A stretch of DNA of 64,000 bases from Pictodentalium vernedei (lineage: Eukaryota > Mollusca > Scaphopoda > Dentaliida > Dentaliidae), in NCBI GenBank assembly GCA_031216915.1, contig CM062292.1, positions 7,999,920-8,063,919 of the forward strand, written 5' to 3'. Within the stretch, counting starts at the first letter, position 1. Each line of letters opens with the position of its first letter. Both the position numbers and the translations under genes were made by a program. The notes below the pieces were generated by a model. It was not told the DNA's origin. It saw only the letters and a list, made by a program, of their open reading frames with translations, and made no database searches. Shown in pieces: positions 10,246-21,788 of the stretch.

Positions 10246-11161
10246 AATTTTAAATTATGTGTGAACTGAAAATTGCTTCAACCAGAACGTATTCGCAAGA
10301 ATCAAAATCAAGTTTAAAGGCCGGACAGCGACCTCTATTCTCGATTGGATCGCGACCAATCATCGTAGGATTCCTATCACCGCTCATCACAACGGTGGCG
10401 CGAAGTTAAAAACAAATACTGTAAAATCAGGACTGATTGAAGAATAACTAACGATATTAGCATTTGAAATGTGTTCTCCCGTTTCTCCTTCGACAGATGA
10501 GATAGCACAGTGCTGCGAGCAGAAAGCCGACAGAATGTTGAGTTGATCGTGATGCAGACGCGATTTCGAAATGTACTGTCCGCCTTTGTTATGACCCCAT
10601 CAGTGGCGTAGCGGAAAATCTTGTGCCCCCCCCCCCCCTCCCCCCGCGAGATAGAGACGAGGGCCCTTTCATAATGGTGGTTGCCTTTAAAACGGGAGCA
10701 AATTTAGTGTTGTTACTGTGCACATCATACAGGATTTCACGTAGTACATACTCCTTAAATTAAATGAAGGTGTAGCCTATAGGATCGATTCTAAAAGTAC
10801 GACTCTGTAGATTTTTTCATTATATGTTTTAAGTTTCACCCCCACCATCCAGCGATACATAAGTAGTATATCATGTACCCGATCGTGCCTGATTACCCGG
10901 ACTTTTGGGGGAGCAGCTAGTGTTAAATTCCCATAGGAACCGGACTTTTGGGGGAGCAACTTTGGGGGAGCAAAAGTACGGCTTCTTGCAGTTAGATCCA
11001 CCAAATGGTGTAGGTACTGTATATATAGTATGCTATGGCGTGTATAGTGATATATGTACGCATGGGGCTATAGGTATATATTATGGGTAAGTGGTGGAAA
11101 GATGATGGGAAAATTGGGTTTTCTTGAAAGTTTTTCCTGCGAAACGGTTGACGTTGCTATT
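10246..11161. other. no gene; possible hAT end
   Basis: CAGTGGCGTAGC at about 10609, followed by poly-C, resembles a hAT terminus like that of the complete element at 35390. CCGGACTTTTGGGGGAGCA occurs at about 10898 and 10942. Confidence 0.4.
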
Positions 11162-11177
11162 TGACGTCATGACGTCA
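11162..11177. promoter_or_regulatory. two abutting CRE palindromes
   Basis: TGACGTCA occurs twice with no gap, with a third GACGTCAT at about 11190. TGACGTCA is the full CREB/ATF site. It lies ~6.3 kb upstream of the first visible aminopeptidase exon. Function is inferred from the motif alone. Confidence 0.4.
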
Positions 11178-11214
11178 TGATACGCGCGCGACGTCATAGA
11201 GACGCTGACCGCTG

Positions 11215-12345
11215 TTGTTGTCCACTATACAATCTGACATAACGTTATTCGGGTCAGTGGATGTCGGGCTTCTCGTATGGGGTGGCGGCGACATAGTAGT
11301 AGTGGTATATATCCATGTTGGTATACTATTAGCCCTTGGGTCTTCATATTATCCTATGCCTGCTATAGCTAAGTCAAGAAGTAGGGTGGGTGGGGGTAGT
11401 GTGGTATTGCGAGATAGTCATTGGTGGTTTAAATTGGACAGTACAGGATGAATGATCTGTTGGTCTATTACCCCCTTAGTACTATTAACCTACAGAATCC
11501 ATTGTATTATCTTATGGCTGGTATTGGTAGTTCAGTGTTAGGCCAGGCAGTATTATACTAGGTTGTTTAGAACGGGTGGCATAGGATGCATTGTATATAC
11601 CACTGTAGGTCCAGTCCTCGATATTATTAACCAGCCGATTGCTTTGTACTATTCAATGACTGGTATAGGGAGTATGTTATGGCAGGTCAAGTGGTATTGT
11701 GGGGTGGGGGTGGGGGTAATGCCTGGCAGTATAGAACAGCAGTACAGTTTGGACGATATATACCTCTGTGGGGCCCATGCAGGGCCCATGTTAGCCCTTA
11801 GTACTATTAATCCACCCGATGCTTAATGTTATCCTATGACTGGTATAGGTAGTAGGCAATGCTAGGCATAGAGGTATTGTGGGTAGGGGTACTGTCTGGT
11901 AGTTTAGAACGGCACTATAGTATGGCGGTATATACACCTATAGGCCCCTGTTAGTGCTTGGTACTATTAACCAACCGATTGCTTTGTTTTATTATATGGC
12001 TGGTGTATGTAGTACGTTATGGTAGACCTAGTGATTTTGTGGGGGTGGGGTAATGCTTGGTAGTTTAGAACGGTAGTATAACATAGGCTAGGCATATCCC
12101 TGTAGGTCTCTTTCTGGCCCTTGATACTGCTGATCCACCAGGTGCTTCATATTATTGAGCGGTATTCTGGGGTGGGGCCAATGCCTGGTAATACAGAACG
12201 GCAGCAGAGTATGGTTGGTATATTCTCCTGTAGGTTCCATCCTAACCGTTGATAGTATTAACCTACCAAATGCTTTGTATCACCCTGTTACTGGTAAGGT
12301 GGTACGTAATACCAGTAGATCCTACCTTATTCCGAGTACTCTTGT
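11215..12345. repeat. degenerate ~160-bp tandem array
   Basis: A motif like TACTATTAACC...GCTTTGTATTAT...ATGGCTGGTATAGG recurs at about 11478, 11628, 11806, 11967, 12128 and 12250, each followed by GGGGTGGGGGTAATGCCTGG-like sequence. About six to seven diverged units, strongly G-rich on the + strand. Confidence 0.8.
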
Positions 12346-12601
12346 TGTTACATATATATAACTAACCAATTAGATTGCTTGGTTTCCCATAATCTGTATA
12401 CAGAGTTATCTCCCTTGTGTATAATAAAAGCCTATATCCAATGGCCATATTCCCAGGCACCCCAATTTCGGCACCCCCTTTTTAGGAAACACCCGTGGCT
12501 ATAGAATCCCTTTTTTTCTCATATGTGCTTATGTGAAAAAGCACAATGTGCCCTAGCACAAAGGCACATGGTTTATGTGCCGATATGTGCTTAATTGAAA
12601 A

Positions 12602-13479
12602 GGCACAATGTGACACAATGTGCCCTAGCACATAGGCACATACGGGTATTTTAGGATACCTATGTCCTGGTATTGTTTTATTCGAGGATACCTACTGGAG
12701 AATCCCTTTTTAGGAATCCCATTTGTAGAATCCCTTTTTGGAATTAGAGATGGGTTTCAGTAGTATGTCTCGGGGTTGAGGGGTTATTTGGATAATTAAA
12801 CGAGGATTCTGGGAAAATCCGAACCAGAACATTACTCTTCTACAAAGGAACACACCCCACAGGACCCCTCGGTACTATAGCACTATGTGCTAAGCCGATA
12901 AATTGGGGCAATACAGTCAATTTCAGTGATTTTGGGTGGATTTTGGTGATTTGGAGAGATTGTCGGGTTGTTTGTGGTAATTAGATTTACTCTTCTACAA
13001 TCGAACATACCCACCGAACATACCCCGTCCCATTGCAGAAAAATTGGGTAACATAGCAATCACGTGCTACCATAGAAACCAAGATGGCGGCCTCCTGTAT
13101 ACAAAATGGACGACGGAAACACGTATCACCCTAACAACACGCGCTGCGCATGCGCACTCACACCACGTATCACTATGAAGATGACGTCACAACATGGCCG
13201 CTCACGCGGGTTACCATGACAACACAACATGGCGCCACTGGGTCACGTGACATGACGTCACTTCCGAGATCCCCCGATGAGATCCCCCAAATGGGTCCTC
13301 AAAAGCCCGAGACATACTACTGAAACCCATCTCTAATTCAAAAAAAGGGATTCTACAAATGGGATTCCTAAAAAGGGATTCTCCAGTAGGTATCCTCGAA
13401 TAAAACAATACCAGGACATAGGTATCCTAAAATACCCGTATGTGCCTATGTGCTAGGGCACATTGTGTCACATTGTGCC
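12602..13479. mobile_element. 880-bp inverted-repeat element
   Basis: Left arm 12602-12774 and right arm 13306-13479 are nearly perfect complements of about 173 bp (GGCACAATGTGACACAATG at one end, GTTTCAGTAGTATGTCTCGG at the inner side). The spacer of about 530 bp has no ORF. Part of the spacer (13075-13265, ACACCACGTATCACTA, CAACATGGCCGC) recurs in reverse at about 55985-56215 and loosely at 54100. Confidence 0.85.
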
Positions 13480-13718
13480 GTCGTCCTATTTGTAAATCTT
13501 GAATTGAAAAATCTTAAAACCAGAGGGTGCAAATTCAGAAAAGTAGGTTTGGGAGGTTGATCTTCAATTTGTTGGATAAAAACCCATTCGAATGGCCCGA
13601 CGAAACACTATCAAAATCGATTCGAATCTCAAATCACATCAACTTCCCAACTGCTATGAAGCTGCGGTAATGTTAATAGTACCATCTGTATCCCTTGTGT
13701 AATGTATCCACTTTTCCA

Positions 13719-13976
13719 CACTTCATCTCCATTGCCCGCGTGGGGGCACGATGACGCCGTGTACTAAGGCGTCGATGGTAAGCATGTCTTCAACCAATCT
13801 AACCCTGCCTGTGCTGCAGTGCGGAGTTACGATGTTGGGGAGCTGGCAGCTGCTCGTCGTTGCTCTGTGGTTCTCTCCGGGTTCTCCGGCTTCCTCCACT
13901 CGTAAAACTGTCACGGTCATGATTAGCCATTGTGCATAAATATGTGACCTTAAACACCAATAAATAATAATAAATA
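13719..13976 (+). mobile_element. 5'-truncated SINE with 13-bp target duplication
   Basis: The body starts inside the SINE consensus (CTTCATCTCCATTGCC, GGGGGCACGATGACGCCGTG) and runs to the tail CCTTAAACACCAATAAATAA. Direct repeats ATCCACTTTTCCA at 13706-13718 and 13977-13989 bound it, so the loss of the head happened at insertion. Confidence 0.9.
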
Positions 13977-14320
13977 ATCCACTTTTCCATGCGCCGAATC
14001 GAAAGTACAAATTGGTTTGATGCTAAGGAGGTGAAATTTTACGAGTCAGTGTGGCTCACGTTGTCCAGACAACAGTCGTTGTTGTCATAGATTGCGATGA
14101 ATAGAAACAAGCTACGCCTTCAAAAGCTAAAACATTGGATAATGGGCCTCTACCTGTTTCAGCGACGGTGTTACAGAGAATATTTATTTATTGGTCTTTA
14201 AGGTCAGGGATGTGGCTAGAGGGTTTCAGCTGGGGGGGGGGGGGGGGGCACCGGTGTAAATTCCATCTGTGAGTGGTTTCGATAGGTGGTTGCGCTGCAG
14301 CGCTGGTTGATATTTTTTAA

Positions 14321-14561
14321 CCCTTTACACAGCGAATCGCCCGCATCCGCCCGCGTAATATGCAAATACAGCTGCTGAAAAAACATTATTTTTCGAAACA
14401 TTTCAACAAAACCATATCATGTTACCCATCGTTGGAACGAGCTCGTCGAGCTCGTTCCAAAGAGGGGTCACGTGATATAGTTTTGTTGAATTTTTTTGAA
14501 AAAAATTAAAAAATGATATTTAAAATAATAAATTTTGAAATCGTCTGCGTTGGGTAAAGGG
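14321..14561. mobile_element. piggyBac-like MITE copy 1 (TTAA target)
   Basis: Begins CCCTTTACACAGCG and ends CGTTGGGTAAAGGG between two TTAA sites (14317-14320 and 14562-14565), typical of piggyBac-type elements. The centre is a palindrome with ACGAGCTCGTCGAGCTCGT inside TTCAACAAAACCATATCATG arms. Other copies at 36911 and 40756. Confidence 0.85.
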
Positions 14562-14565
14562 TTAA

Positions 14566-15197
14566 GATGTTCAGTCAGTCTTGTAAGGGTCATCACAATC
14601 TTCCGTAACTTTCCTTTGATGCAATACTTGTGTGTTAAGATTCGATATCAGGGACAAGATTCGAGTTAAGGAGCCTGAAGTGTTGTTATTGCTCTTAACA
14701 TCACAGAAAAAAAACTGAACCGAAACCAAGGTTTGTCCTGAAATCGAACCGAAACCAATATTTGTCCTGAAATCGAACCGAAACGGGATCTGAAAAATCC
14801 AAACTTTCCAGCTTTAGTGGAGTGCCACCCTATCCCAGAAAATAGGCTTTACCACACCCCGCCCGCCCCCCAGTGGAGTGCCACCCTATCCCAGGAAAAT
14901 AGGCTTTACCACACCCCAGCCCCCCCCCCCCCCCCTTCCATACGAATATTGTATTAATCTCCCACCTAATGCAGCAGGCGTGAACGGTCAGCTCTTTCAC
15001 AAAAGTCACATCTCAAATGTTATCATTTATATTGGCTTCGAAATCATAGATTATGACTCCCTCATTGGAACATTCAGTCATAAACGTTATTACACGCCCA
15101 TTACTTTTCCTCCAGTCCCATATTTAGAAATCCGTACGAGACATGTGTTCCATGCGGATTTACGTTGTCCAATGTCATGGATCAGAGAAAATAACTA
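14566..15197. other. no gene; 60-bp direct duplication
   Basis: GGAGTGCCACCCTATCCCAG...AGGCTTTACCACACCCC is repeated twice at about 14819-14920, followed by a long C run. Confidence 0.5.
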
Positions 15198-15511
15198 CAG
15201 TTAAAACTAGAAGTCCTGTCATGAAATGTGCTCTTATCAAGGCTTAATTGCGCGTAGGAATTGCGCGCAATTGCCATATCGAATGGCATCCAAAGCACGG
15301 CAGATTCTCCTGGTTACTCATAGCAAACACAGGCAATGTTTCCGCCAATGGACCTCCGGGTTTCCCAGAGGTCCATTGGCTGAAACATTGCTTGTGCACA
15401 GACCATATGTACAGAATTTGACAGCCTTACTATGGTCCTAACGCATAGATTAACGCGCAGATCGACGTGCTATTTGTGCGCATTTCATGACAGGACTTCT
15501 AGTTTTAACTG
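15198..15511 (+). mobile_element. MITE-A copy 2
   Basis: CAGTTAAAACTAGAAGTCC at the left and its complement at the right, flanked by TA on both sides. The central palindromic core is present with small changes. Confidence 0.95.
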
Positions 15512-16741
15512 TAAACTTCGCCCATTTTCGTAATCGACCAATCGAAAAGTCGCTTTCAGACCCAGATCAATTTGGAAGCTGCGCTGACAGTCGATCAATC
15601 GAATTCAAGTAAAAAAATAAAAAGTTTATGAATCCTATGTCACAGAATTCTATGTCACATAGGCACTCATGCCATCGCGGAAGGATATATGTTGTGGCTG
15701 CGCATCTTGTTCTATCCTTCTGCGAAGGCACGCGTGTAGTATTGTTGAACGTATTCACTCATCGTAAAGTTTTATGTATATATTTTTAGACCAAAACTTT
15801 GTTTAGTTATATACGAAATTGTTTGCAAGTGTCCTCTCTTGTTCATGTTGGGTGACGTGTTAAAATAAACTATATCGCTGCCCCCCCCCCCCCCCCCCCA
15901 AATACACACACCCCCGAAAGTGAACCAAACACCCACTTGCTATTCCACAAGCAAAAAACGCGCCATCTTTGAAAAGTTGATTGATGTCCTATTGTACGTA
16001 CAGTATACATTACTACAAAACACACAGGCATCGTGTAATTTCTCTTTGACCACAAAACCATATCATTCTTGTGTCAAACGAGCCTCTCATGACTTCATTT
16101 GCGCCACTGACGTCCGGAAATTTTCTAAGAGACAATTTTACAAACGTGAAACAAAAACTCGAGTGCCTTGCCACTGAACACCCCAGACAAATATTCTTTC
16201 TTATTTACATTCCTGGTGTCGTATTAATTGTGTCCTATAATAAAACATTTCTACAATAGTCGGTTAATTTGGGTTATCATATTCCGTCTCTTTGATGAAA
16301 CCAGATCGGCAAGATGAAGCAAGACGCTTACGACGCGGATCTGGACTTGACAACTCGGCGAAATCCGATAATCCGAATCAACTGTCCTGTTCATGGCTGA
16401 TCAACACGCAAACTCATAGAAATAAATAATATTATCAGAAAATTGATATCTTCCCCAATCAGATTTATTTATTTATTAGAATTTAATATCAACAGTGACG
16501 GCATTTTCCCTCTATTCCTCACTGCCAAATAATAGTAATTGCTGGGAATTTTCCTATAAAATTAATAATGATGACGACACTATTATTCGGCGGCTGAGAG
16601 TATAATTGTATTTTTTCGTTTTCTCAAACTCATAGCACGGTGATAGTTTGGAACATTTGTTTGTTCTGTACAGATGATGTACTGACGTCAGTTCCATCCC
16701 TGAATTCGACTTCGTCCATCGAAATGTCTTCCCCAGAGTTA
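15512..16741. other. no gene seen
   Basis: A degenerate hairpin of family H lies at about 15640-15745 and a C19 run at about 15881-15899. Remaining sequence has no recognisable coding exon. Confidence 0.4.
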
Positions 16742-17055
16742 CAGTTAAAACTAGAAGTCCTGTCATGAAATTCGCACAAATAGCACGTCGATCTGCGCGT
16801 TAATCTACGCGTTATGACCATAGTAAGGCTATCATATTCTGTTCATATGGCCTGTGCACAGGCAATGTTACAGCCAATGGACCTCCGGGCAACCCGGAGG
16901 TCCATTGGCAGAAACATTGCCCGTGTTTGCTATGAGTAACCAGGGGAACCTGTCGTGTTTTGGATGCCATTCGATATGGTAATTGCGTGCAATTCCTACG
17001 CGCAATTAAGCCTAGATAAGCGCGCAATTCGTGACAGGACTTCTAGTTTTAACTG
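16742..17055 (-). mobile_element. MITE-A copy 3
   Basis: Complete, with CAGTTAAAACTAGAAGTCC ends and TA on both sides. It lies 385 bp upstream of the first visible aminopeptidase exon. Confidence 0.95.
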
Positions 17056-17439
17056 TACAAAAGTACGGCCGGTACAGTAACTATCCGTATTGCTATTATA
17101 CAATGTGATGGACCTCGTTACCAGTATCCGAACTCATATATTATAAGACATGTAATAAAGATAGATGGGTAAATAACGGAGACGCGATACCCCAAAACGC
17201 GACACCTGATTCCTAGAGGGGAGATCTTTCCAGCCAGAACCTTACTGCAGCTGCAAAAATGGAAATGGCCAGGTTCCGACTGTACCGGTTGTGGTACCTG
17301 TTAAAAAGCCTGATCTGATTTCAGCACGTAGGTTCGAAACACCCAACTGACATTTACACATTGTTATTTTGAAGGTTGTTTGAAGCATTTATTGTCTTGT
17401 TGTCTGGTGCATTGACATGTTTATCTTGTCTCATTCTAG

Positions 17440-17923
17440 GAGACGCTGCTCCAATAGTTGATATGACGACGGTGTCTTCCACCCCAGATGTAACAACAAC
17501 CACAACAACCACAACACCACCCAAAATTACAGATGACATTTTCCTTCCGAAATCACTGAAGCCGTATTTGTACCAAGTCCGCATTCAGCCGAACATGTAT
17601 GAGGGACCAGCCGAAAAGTTCACCTTTGAGGGTACGGTACGAATCGAAATGATGTGTAAGACAGAGACTAACAATGTCACACTACACGTGGAATCTTTGA
17701 CAATTGATGAAGCAACTATCTCAGTGAAAAAGTTATCCACAAATGGTTTAATTCCGTTCTCAAAGATGACTCGAGATGATGTTAGAGATTTTACGATATT
17801 CCACCTGGATGAACAGTTAGAAGTTGGAGAGAATTATAGTATTTCCATGAGCTTCAGTGGACCATTGAAAAAAGATGGAGAAGGATTTTACCGTAGTGAT
17901 TATGTTGAGGATGGTATAGTAAG
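17440..17923 (+). CDS. M1 aminopeptidase exon: stalk and N-terminal domain start
   Basis: This exon encodes the extracellular stalk and first part of the N-terminal beta domain of an M1 zinc aminopeptidase of the aminopeptidase-N group. These are type II membrane ectoenzymes that trim neutral N-terminal residues from peptides. A Thr-rich stalk (TTVSSTPDVTTTTTTTTPPK) leads into FLPKSLKPYLYQVRIQPNMY, then FTFEGTVRIEM and GEGFYRSDYVEDG, the order expected for the family. The acceptor is a pyrimidine tract ending TCTAG at 17439 and the donor is AAG|GTGCGT at 17923. The open frame upstream runs back to a TGA at 17370 with no ATG, so the start and membrane anchor must come from an upstream exon not identified here. 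It ends after two bases of a codon and joins either exon at 31727 or 31922 in frame (Val-Arg-Tyr). Confidence 0.93.
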
Positions 17924-18054
17924 GTGCGTGTCATGTTTTAGCAAATCCAATATACTGAGTTCAAATTTTAGCCCATTTAGCATTTGTTTATTTTTTACAC
18001 ACAACAGGTGCCAGGGACGCATATGTATCCCTTTCATATTGTCTGATTACCAGA

Positions 18055-18261
18055 CCGGTGTAACAGGAATGGAAGTCCGTAGGAAAATTAGTCCCTCTGG
18101 ACTATTATTCCGCGGAATTATAGTCCTAGGTCTAACATTTCTAGGAATAGTAGTCCGGCGGACTACTATTCCTAGAAATGTTAGACCTAGGACTATAATT
18201 CCGCGGAATAATAGTCCAGAGGGACTAACGCTCCTACGGACTTCCATTCCTTTTACACCGG
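18055..18261. mobile_element. 207-bp palindromic MITE, CCGG-flanked, copy 2
   Basis: Same length and ends as copy 1 (CCGGTGTAAC and TTTTACACCGG). It lies 131 bp downstream of the exon donor at 17923, inside the intron, and could form a strong hairpin in the pre-mRNA. Confidence 0.9.
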
Positions 18262-18714
18262 CACAAGATCCACGAACGTTGGAGCTCCTGAAGCCAGAGG
18301 TTTATCTGTTTACGTTCAGGTTTCAACAGGGGTCCCATTTGTTGTTTAGGAAGAATGGGCTAATTCCTCCATTATAAAAAAAAAATATTGATGTCTTTAA
18401 GGACATGCTGTCTGTGTCTATTGGGCTATTCCATTTTGTATATATTTATGGACGTTACGTAATAATTTGATCCGACAGCCCCCTAACGTTCACATTAATA
18501 CCCTAGCCGATGTTTATACCCACTCAATTGCTTGTCGGCGCCGGATTAGTAACCGGCCCAGTAGCGTGTCAAATTTCTCTATGTAGGGCATTGTGCAGCC
18601 CTATTATGCGATCTTGGCGATTTTAGGGCTTTAGGGCTTTAGCGGACATCCATACCGAATCAGTGCCGGCTGTCCACTAAGACTCTAGAATCGCCAAATA
18701 ACGCATGTCACATA
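18262..18714. other. intron, no feature seen
   Basis: No exon or known repeat recognised. Confidence 0.4.
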
Positions 18715-18855
18715 TTTATTTTCGGGAACGCGACAACCGTCAGTTAATCCCAGTTCCTTATTAGACGTTCGTTATCAACCGATAGTATCGGTTGATAACG
18801 AATGTCGAATAAGGAACTGAGAATAAGTAACGGTTGTCACGTCAGTTTATTTTCG
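18715..18855. mobile_element. palindromic element centred at 18784
   Basis: GTTATCAACCGATA and its complement form the exact centre, and complementary arms continue out to CGACAACCG and CGGTTGTC with some mismatches. TTTATTTTCG occurs on both sides as a direct repeat. Confidence 0.75.
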
Positions 18856-19071
18856 CATGATTTTCTGGGAAAATAGTTCCAGTACCTAAAATTTCCGCTC
18901 CATCCGTAGCCCCCGAATCATCAATATATCTTCCACCCAGTGATAGTTCACAAAGCAAATAAGATTCTTCATTAGTTATATTATTTTGTTTGTATACATG
19001 TGTATATGTACATTTAACTACCATTTACCAAAGAAAAAAAAAACGCGATCGCTAACAGCAGTAAGAGTAGC

Positions 19072-19206
19072 GATGAAAATACGACGACACGACGTCGTGG
19101 AAAACGAACGTCCGCGCCCCTAACAAGCTATATTACTAGCGATGAAACTACGACGACACGACGTCATGGGAAACGAACGTCCGCGCACCTAACAAGCTAT
19201 ATTATT
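19072..19206. repeat. ~65-bp direct duplication
   Basis: GCGATGAAAATACGACGACA and GCGATGAAACTACGACGACA each begin a unit ending CCTAACAAGCTATATTA. Confidence 0.85.
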
Positions 19207-19794
19207 TCAGTTGTACTGGCAATCACAGAAGTATTGTTTTCAAAAGGTGACAATATTGCAGCGTACGGTGCTCCCACAACATCTATTCCATGTTGCAGTG
19301 GATCACACGATCCATCAAACAAACAATCCACAGTAAACACCGAAACTGAAAAAAAAACGTATTCGAACCGCAGTAACTGAATGTGACAGCGACGAAATTG
19401 CTTGGTTTACACGTTTCGAAAAATCATGAATGGAGTGAAACCCTGTTTTGAAAGCAAAAAAAAAAAAAAAAAAAAAAATTACCTGATGTCTTCACAAACC
19501 ATCCACCTATGTCTTAGGTGGCCTTAGGAATTGAATTGAATTTGGTTTGAAATATCATTGCCTAATGACAAAATGTATATTTGGGCGTAGTCTGATTATT
19601 TTTTATTACCATGTACACTTTAAATCATGCTGAAGGAATTTCCCCACTTACTGTTCGGTTGAGAGAATTAAAAACGGAGTGCCATTATTTTGGCCAGAAG
19701 ACGGTGACTTTAGTGTTTGTCAACGACTATTTTCGGTAATGCTTTTTGTTTCGTGAGTGTAAATAAAAGTGTTGTGCGCTCATTGTGCTTGTAG
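19207..19794. other. intron, no feature seen
   Basis: Contains a run of about 24 A at 19458. No exon recognised. Confidence 0.4.
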
Positions 19795-20043
19795 AGTACA
19801 TAGAGTCGCCGTGGGCTGGTCGTAATCCACGTGTATGCAGTGATGTCCGCGCATACTTTTACCAGGCAATAAAAATTATCATCAGCAAAATGTTAATTAA
19901 TGAAGCACCGGGTTCTACTCGGTGCTTCATTAATTAAATTGTTGGTGATTATTCCTATAATTAGTGTTTGGAATCTAATATTATTGCGTCCGTGGAAATA
20001 TTGCCCACTTGTGGAAAGTGACCAGTCCACGGCGACTGTACTG
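19795..20043. mobile_element. MITE-C copy 1
   Basis: The ends are TACATAGAGTCGCCGTGG and CCACGGCGACTGTACTG. The centre is the palindrome TTAATGAAGCACCGGG...GGTGCTTCATTAA. Another full copy is at 42199-42395 in opposite orientation, and an end fragment is at 8978. Confidence 0.8.
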
Positions 20044-20045
20044 CA

Positions 20046-20560
20046 CACTGCAAACAATATAGGTTCTCTTTTGAACCAAAACTGGTTCTAATCTTGTCCC
20101 TGAGATGGAACCAGTTTAGTTTAAACAGTATTTATTTCAAATGAAATAAATTTACCAATATTAGCATTCAATTTTAACAGAATAATACATGAACTGAAGT
20201 AGATTCAGCAGTAAACTTGGATCTTATTCAACGCAGTCGCCAAACATTTTGAAACAAAGGAGATAGGAAAAGTTGGCATATCGAACCAGTTTTAGGTCTG
20301 AAGAGAACCAAAACTGGTTCGATATGCCAACTGTTCATATCTCCTTTGCTTCATAATGATTTGGGACAACCCCGTATAAGCTCTAAACTTACGGCTGAAA
20401 ACCCCTCAATTTATGATTAATTCTGTTAATATTTAATGTTAATCTTGACGAATTTATTTGATTTGAAATAAATACTGTTTAAACAGAACTGGTTCCATCT
20501 CAGGGACAAGATTAGAACCAGTTTTGGTTCTAAAGAGAACCTATATTTTTTTTTGCAGTG
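20046..20560. mobile_element. 515-bp element with ~100-bp terminal inverted repeats
   Basis: Begins CACTGCAAACAATATAGG and ends AACCTATAT...TTTGCAGTG. The inverted repeats continue through AACCAAAACTGGTTCTAATC, AGATGGAACCAGTTT and GTTTAAACAGTATTTATTTC. A second palindrome (GTTGGCATATCGAACCAGTT and complement) sits at 20274-20334. A half copy is at 22727-23043. Non-coding. Confidence 0.85.
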
Positions 20561-20730
20561 TATACGATCTTTTATAATCACTCGACTCGTTCTTGGGAGG
20601 TAGAGCGAGTAGATATATACCTCCCCAAAAACGAGTCTCATCGTGATGAAAGATTCTGTACAAGCACAATGCGCACATAACAAATATTTATAAGATGGCC
20701 GGAGAAATCTAGTAAATATTTGTTTTTATC

Positions 20731-21350
20731 ATATGACTCGTCCGTTTTTTTCACTTTAAAACATTTGATATTTTGCTTTCATATTAATCAATGATAAATG
20801 AAGCCTTCCGTCAATTTCATTGGTCAGTTTCAAAACTAGACAATTTGATTGGCTAAACAAAATACAACTAGGTCACATTTGCATAATTTCAGTAGGGCGG
20901 ATTTTCGTTATCTGTCATATTTAGGGTGGGTTATATTGTATAAATCTTTTACCTACAAGAAAAACGCCATTCATTTTTTTTATATTTTCACTTTTTGCTT
21001 CCAAAACGTAGGTTATGGCACCTCATTGAAACGAGCTCGACGAGCTCGTTCCAATTAGGGGTCATAACCTATGATTTGGAAGCAAAAAATGAAAATGTTT
21101 AGTTATACGAGGATGTTTTTTCCAAGTGCCGTCTGCAACTCAAGTTAGGTGATGGGTTAAAAAGTCATACTAAGTAGCTAATTGGTGCGTATGTGTGTCA
21201 TATAGTAAATAGAATATGAAATGAGTGTTTTTCTCATATAATATTTATGAAACTCGTCCGAATTTTCCATTTGAGCTCGCCAAAACGCAAAATTGTCAGA
21301 CTCGTTTCATAAAAATTATATGAGAAAACACTCATTCCATATCCGCTATA
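20731..21350. mobile_element. 620-bp composite element, copy 1
   Basis: Matches 41064-41787 along its length (ATGACTCGTCCG, TCAATTTCATTGGTCA). It holds the palindrome GAAACGAGCTCGACGAGCTC with GCTTCCAAAACGTAGGTTAT arms, then a second foldback (TCTCATATAATATTTATGAA and complement). The copy at 41 kb has an extra ~95-bp internal duplication. Confidence 0.75.
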
Positions 21351-21655
21351 TATCTGTTGTCACGAGAGATACACGATCTGATTTATGAGATATGATTTTC
21401 TTCCCTAAAATTACACATGATCGAGCTCAGCTGATATGACTTCAAACTAGACTAATATGAGGCCGATATCATTTCCTAGCAGTCATGAATGAGATTATTG
21501 TGAAACCTACTCACACACAGTAGACCTTTTTAAAATTATATACGCTGCGATCTTTCAGTCGTAATTAAAACACCAAAATCATGAAAACGCACAACAATAT
21601 CAATAAAAACCATATGCGTCACGCGCATCACTTCAAAAGAGATTTGTAGACGTTA

Positions 21656-21788
21656 TTACTTGGTTAGCTTCATATCGGCTGAGAGATCAGCCAGAGCTAA
21701 CTTCATCTGAGCCGGACACCGAAGGTCGAAGGATGATGTGAACTTACCGAGGGCTGATATCTCGGCCAATATGAAACTAACCAAGTAA
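21656..21788. repeat. hairpin with ~37-bp arms
   Basis: TTACTTGGTTAGCTTCATAT and its complement ATATGAAACTAACCAAGTAA flank about 60 bp. The inner arms continue to GGCTGAGAGATCAGCC-like sequence. Probably a MITE. Confidence 0.7.

Noticed and set aside
17376..17439. A signal peptide or start for the aminopeptidase from the hydrophobic frame just before the exon
   Set aside because: The frame opens after a TGA at 17370 and has no ATG, only TTG. A strong pyrimidine tract and AG at 17439 mark an intron, so the hydrophobic residues are intronic.
17991..18377. Extension of the aminopeptidase exon beyond 17923
   Set aside because: The open frame continues by chance through the intron and the palindromic MITE. 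The donor GTGCGT at 17924 and the in-frame join to 31727 show where the exon ends.
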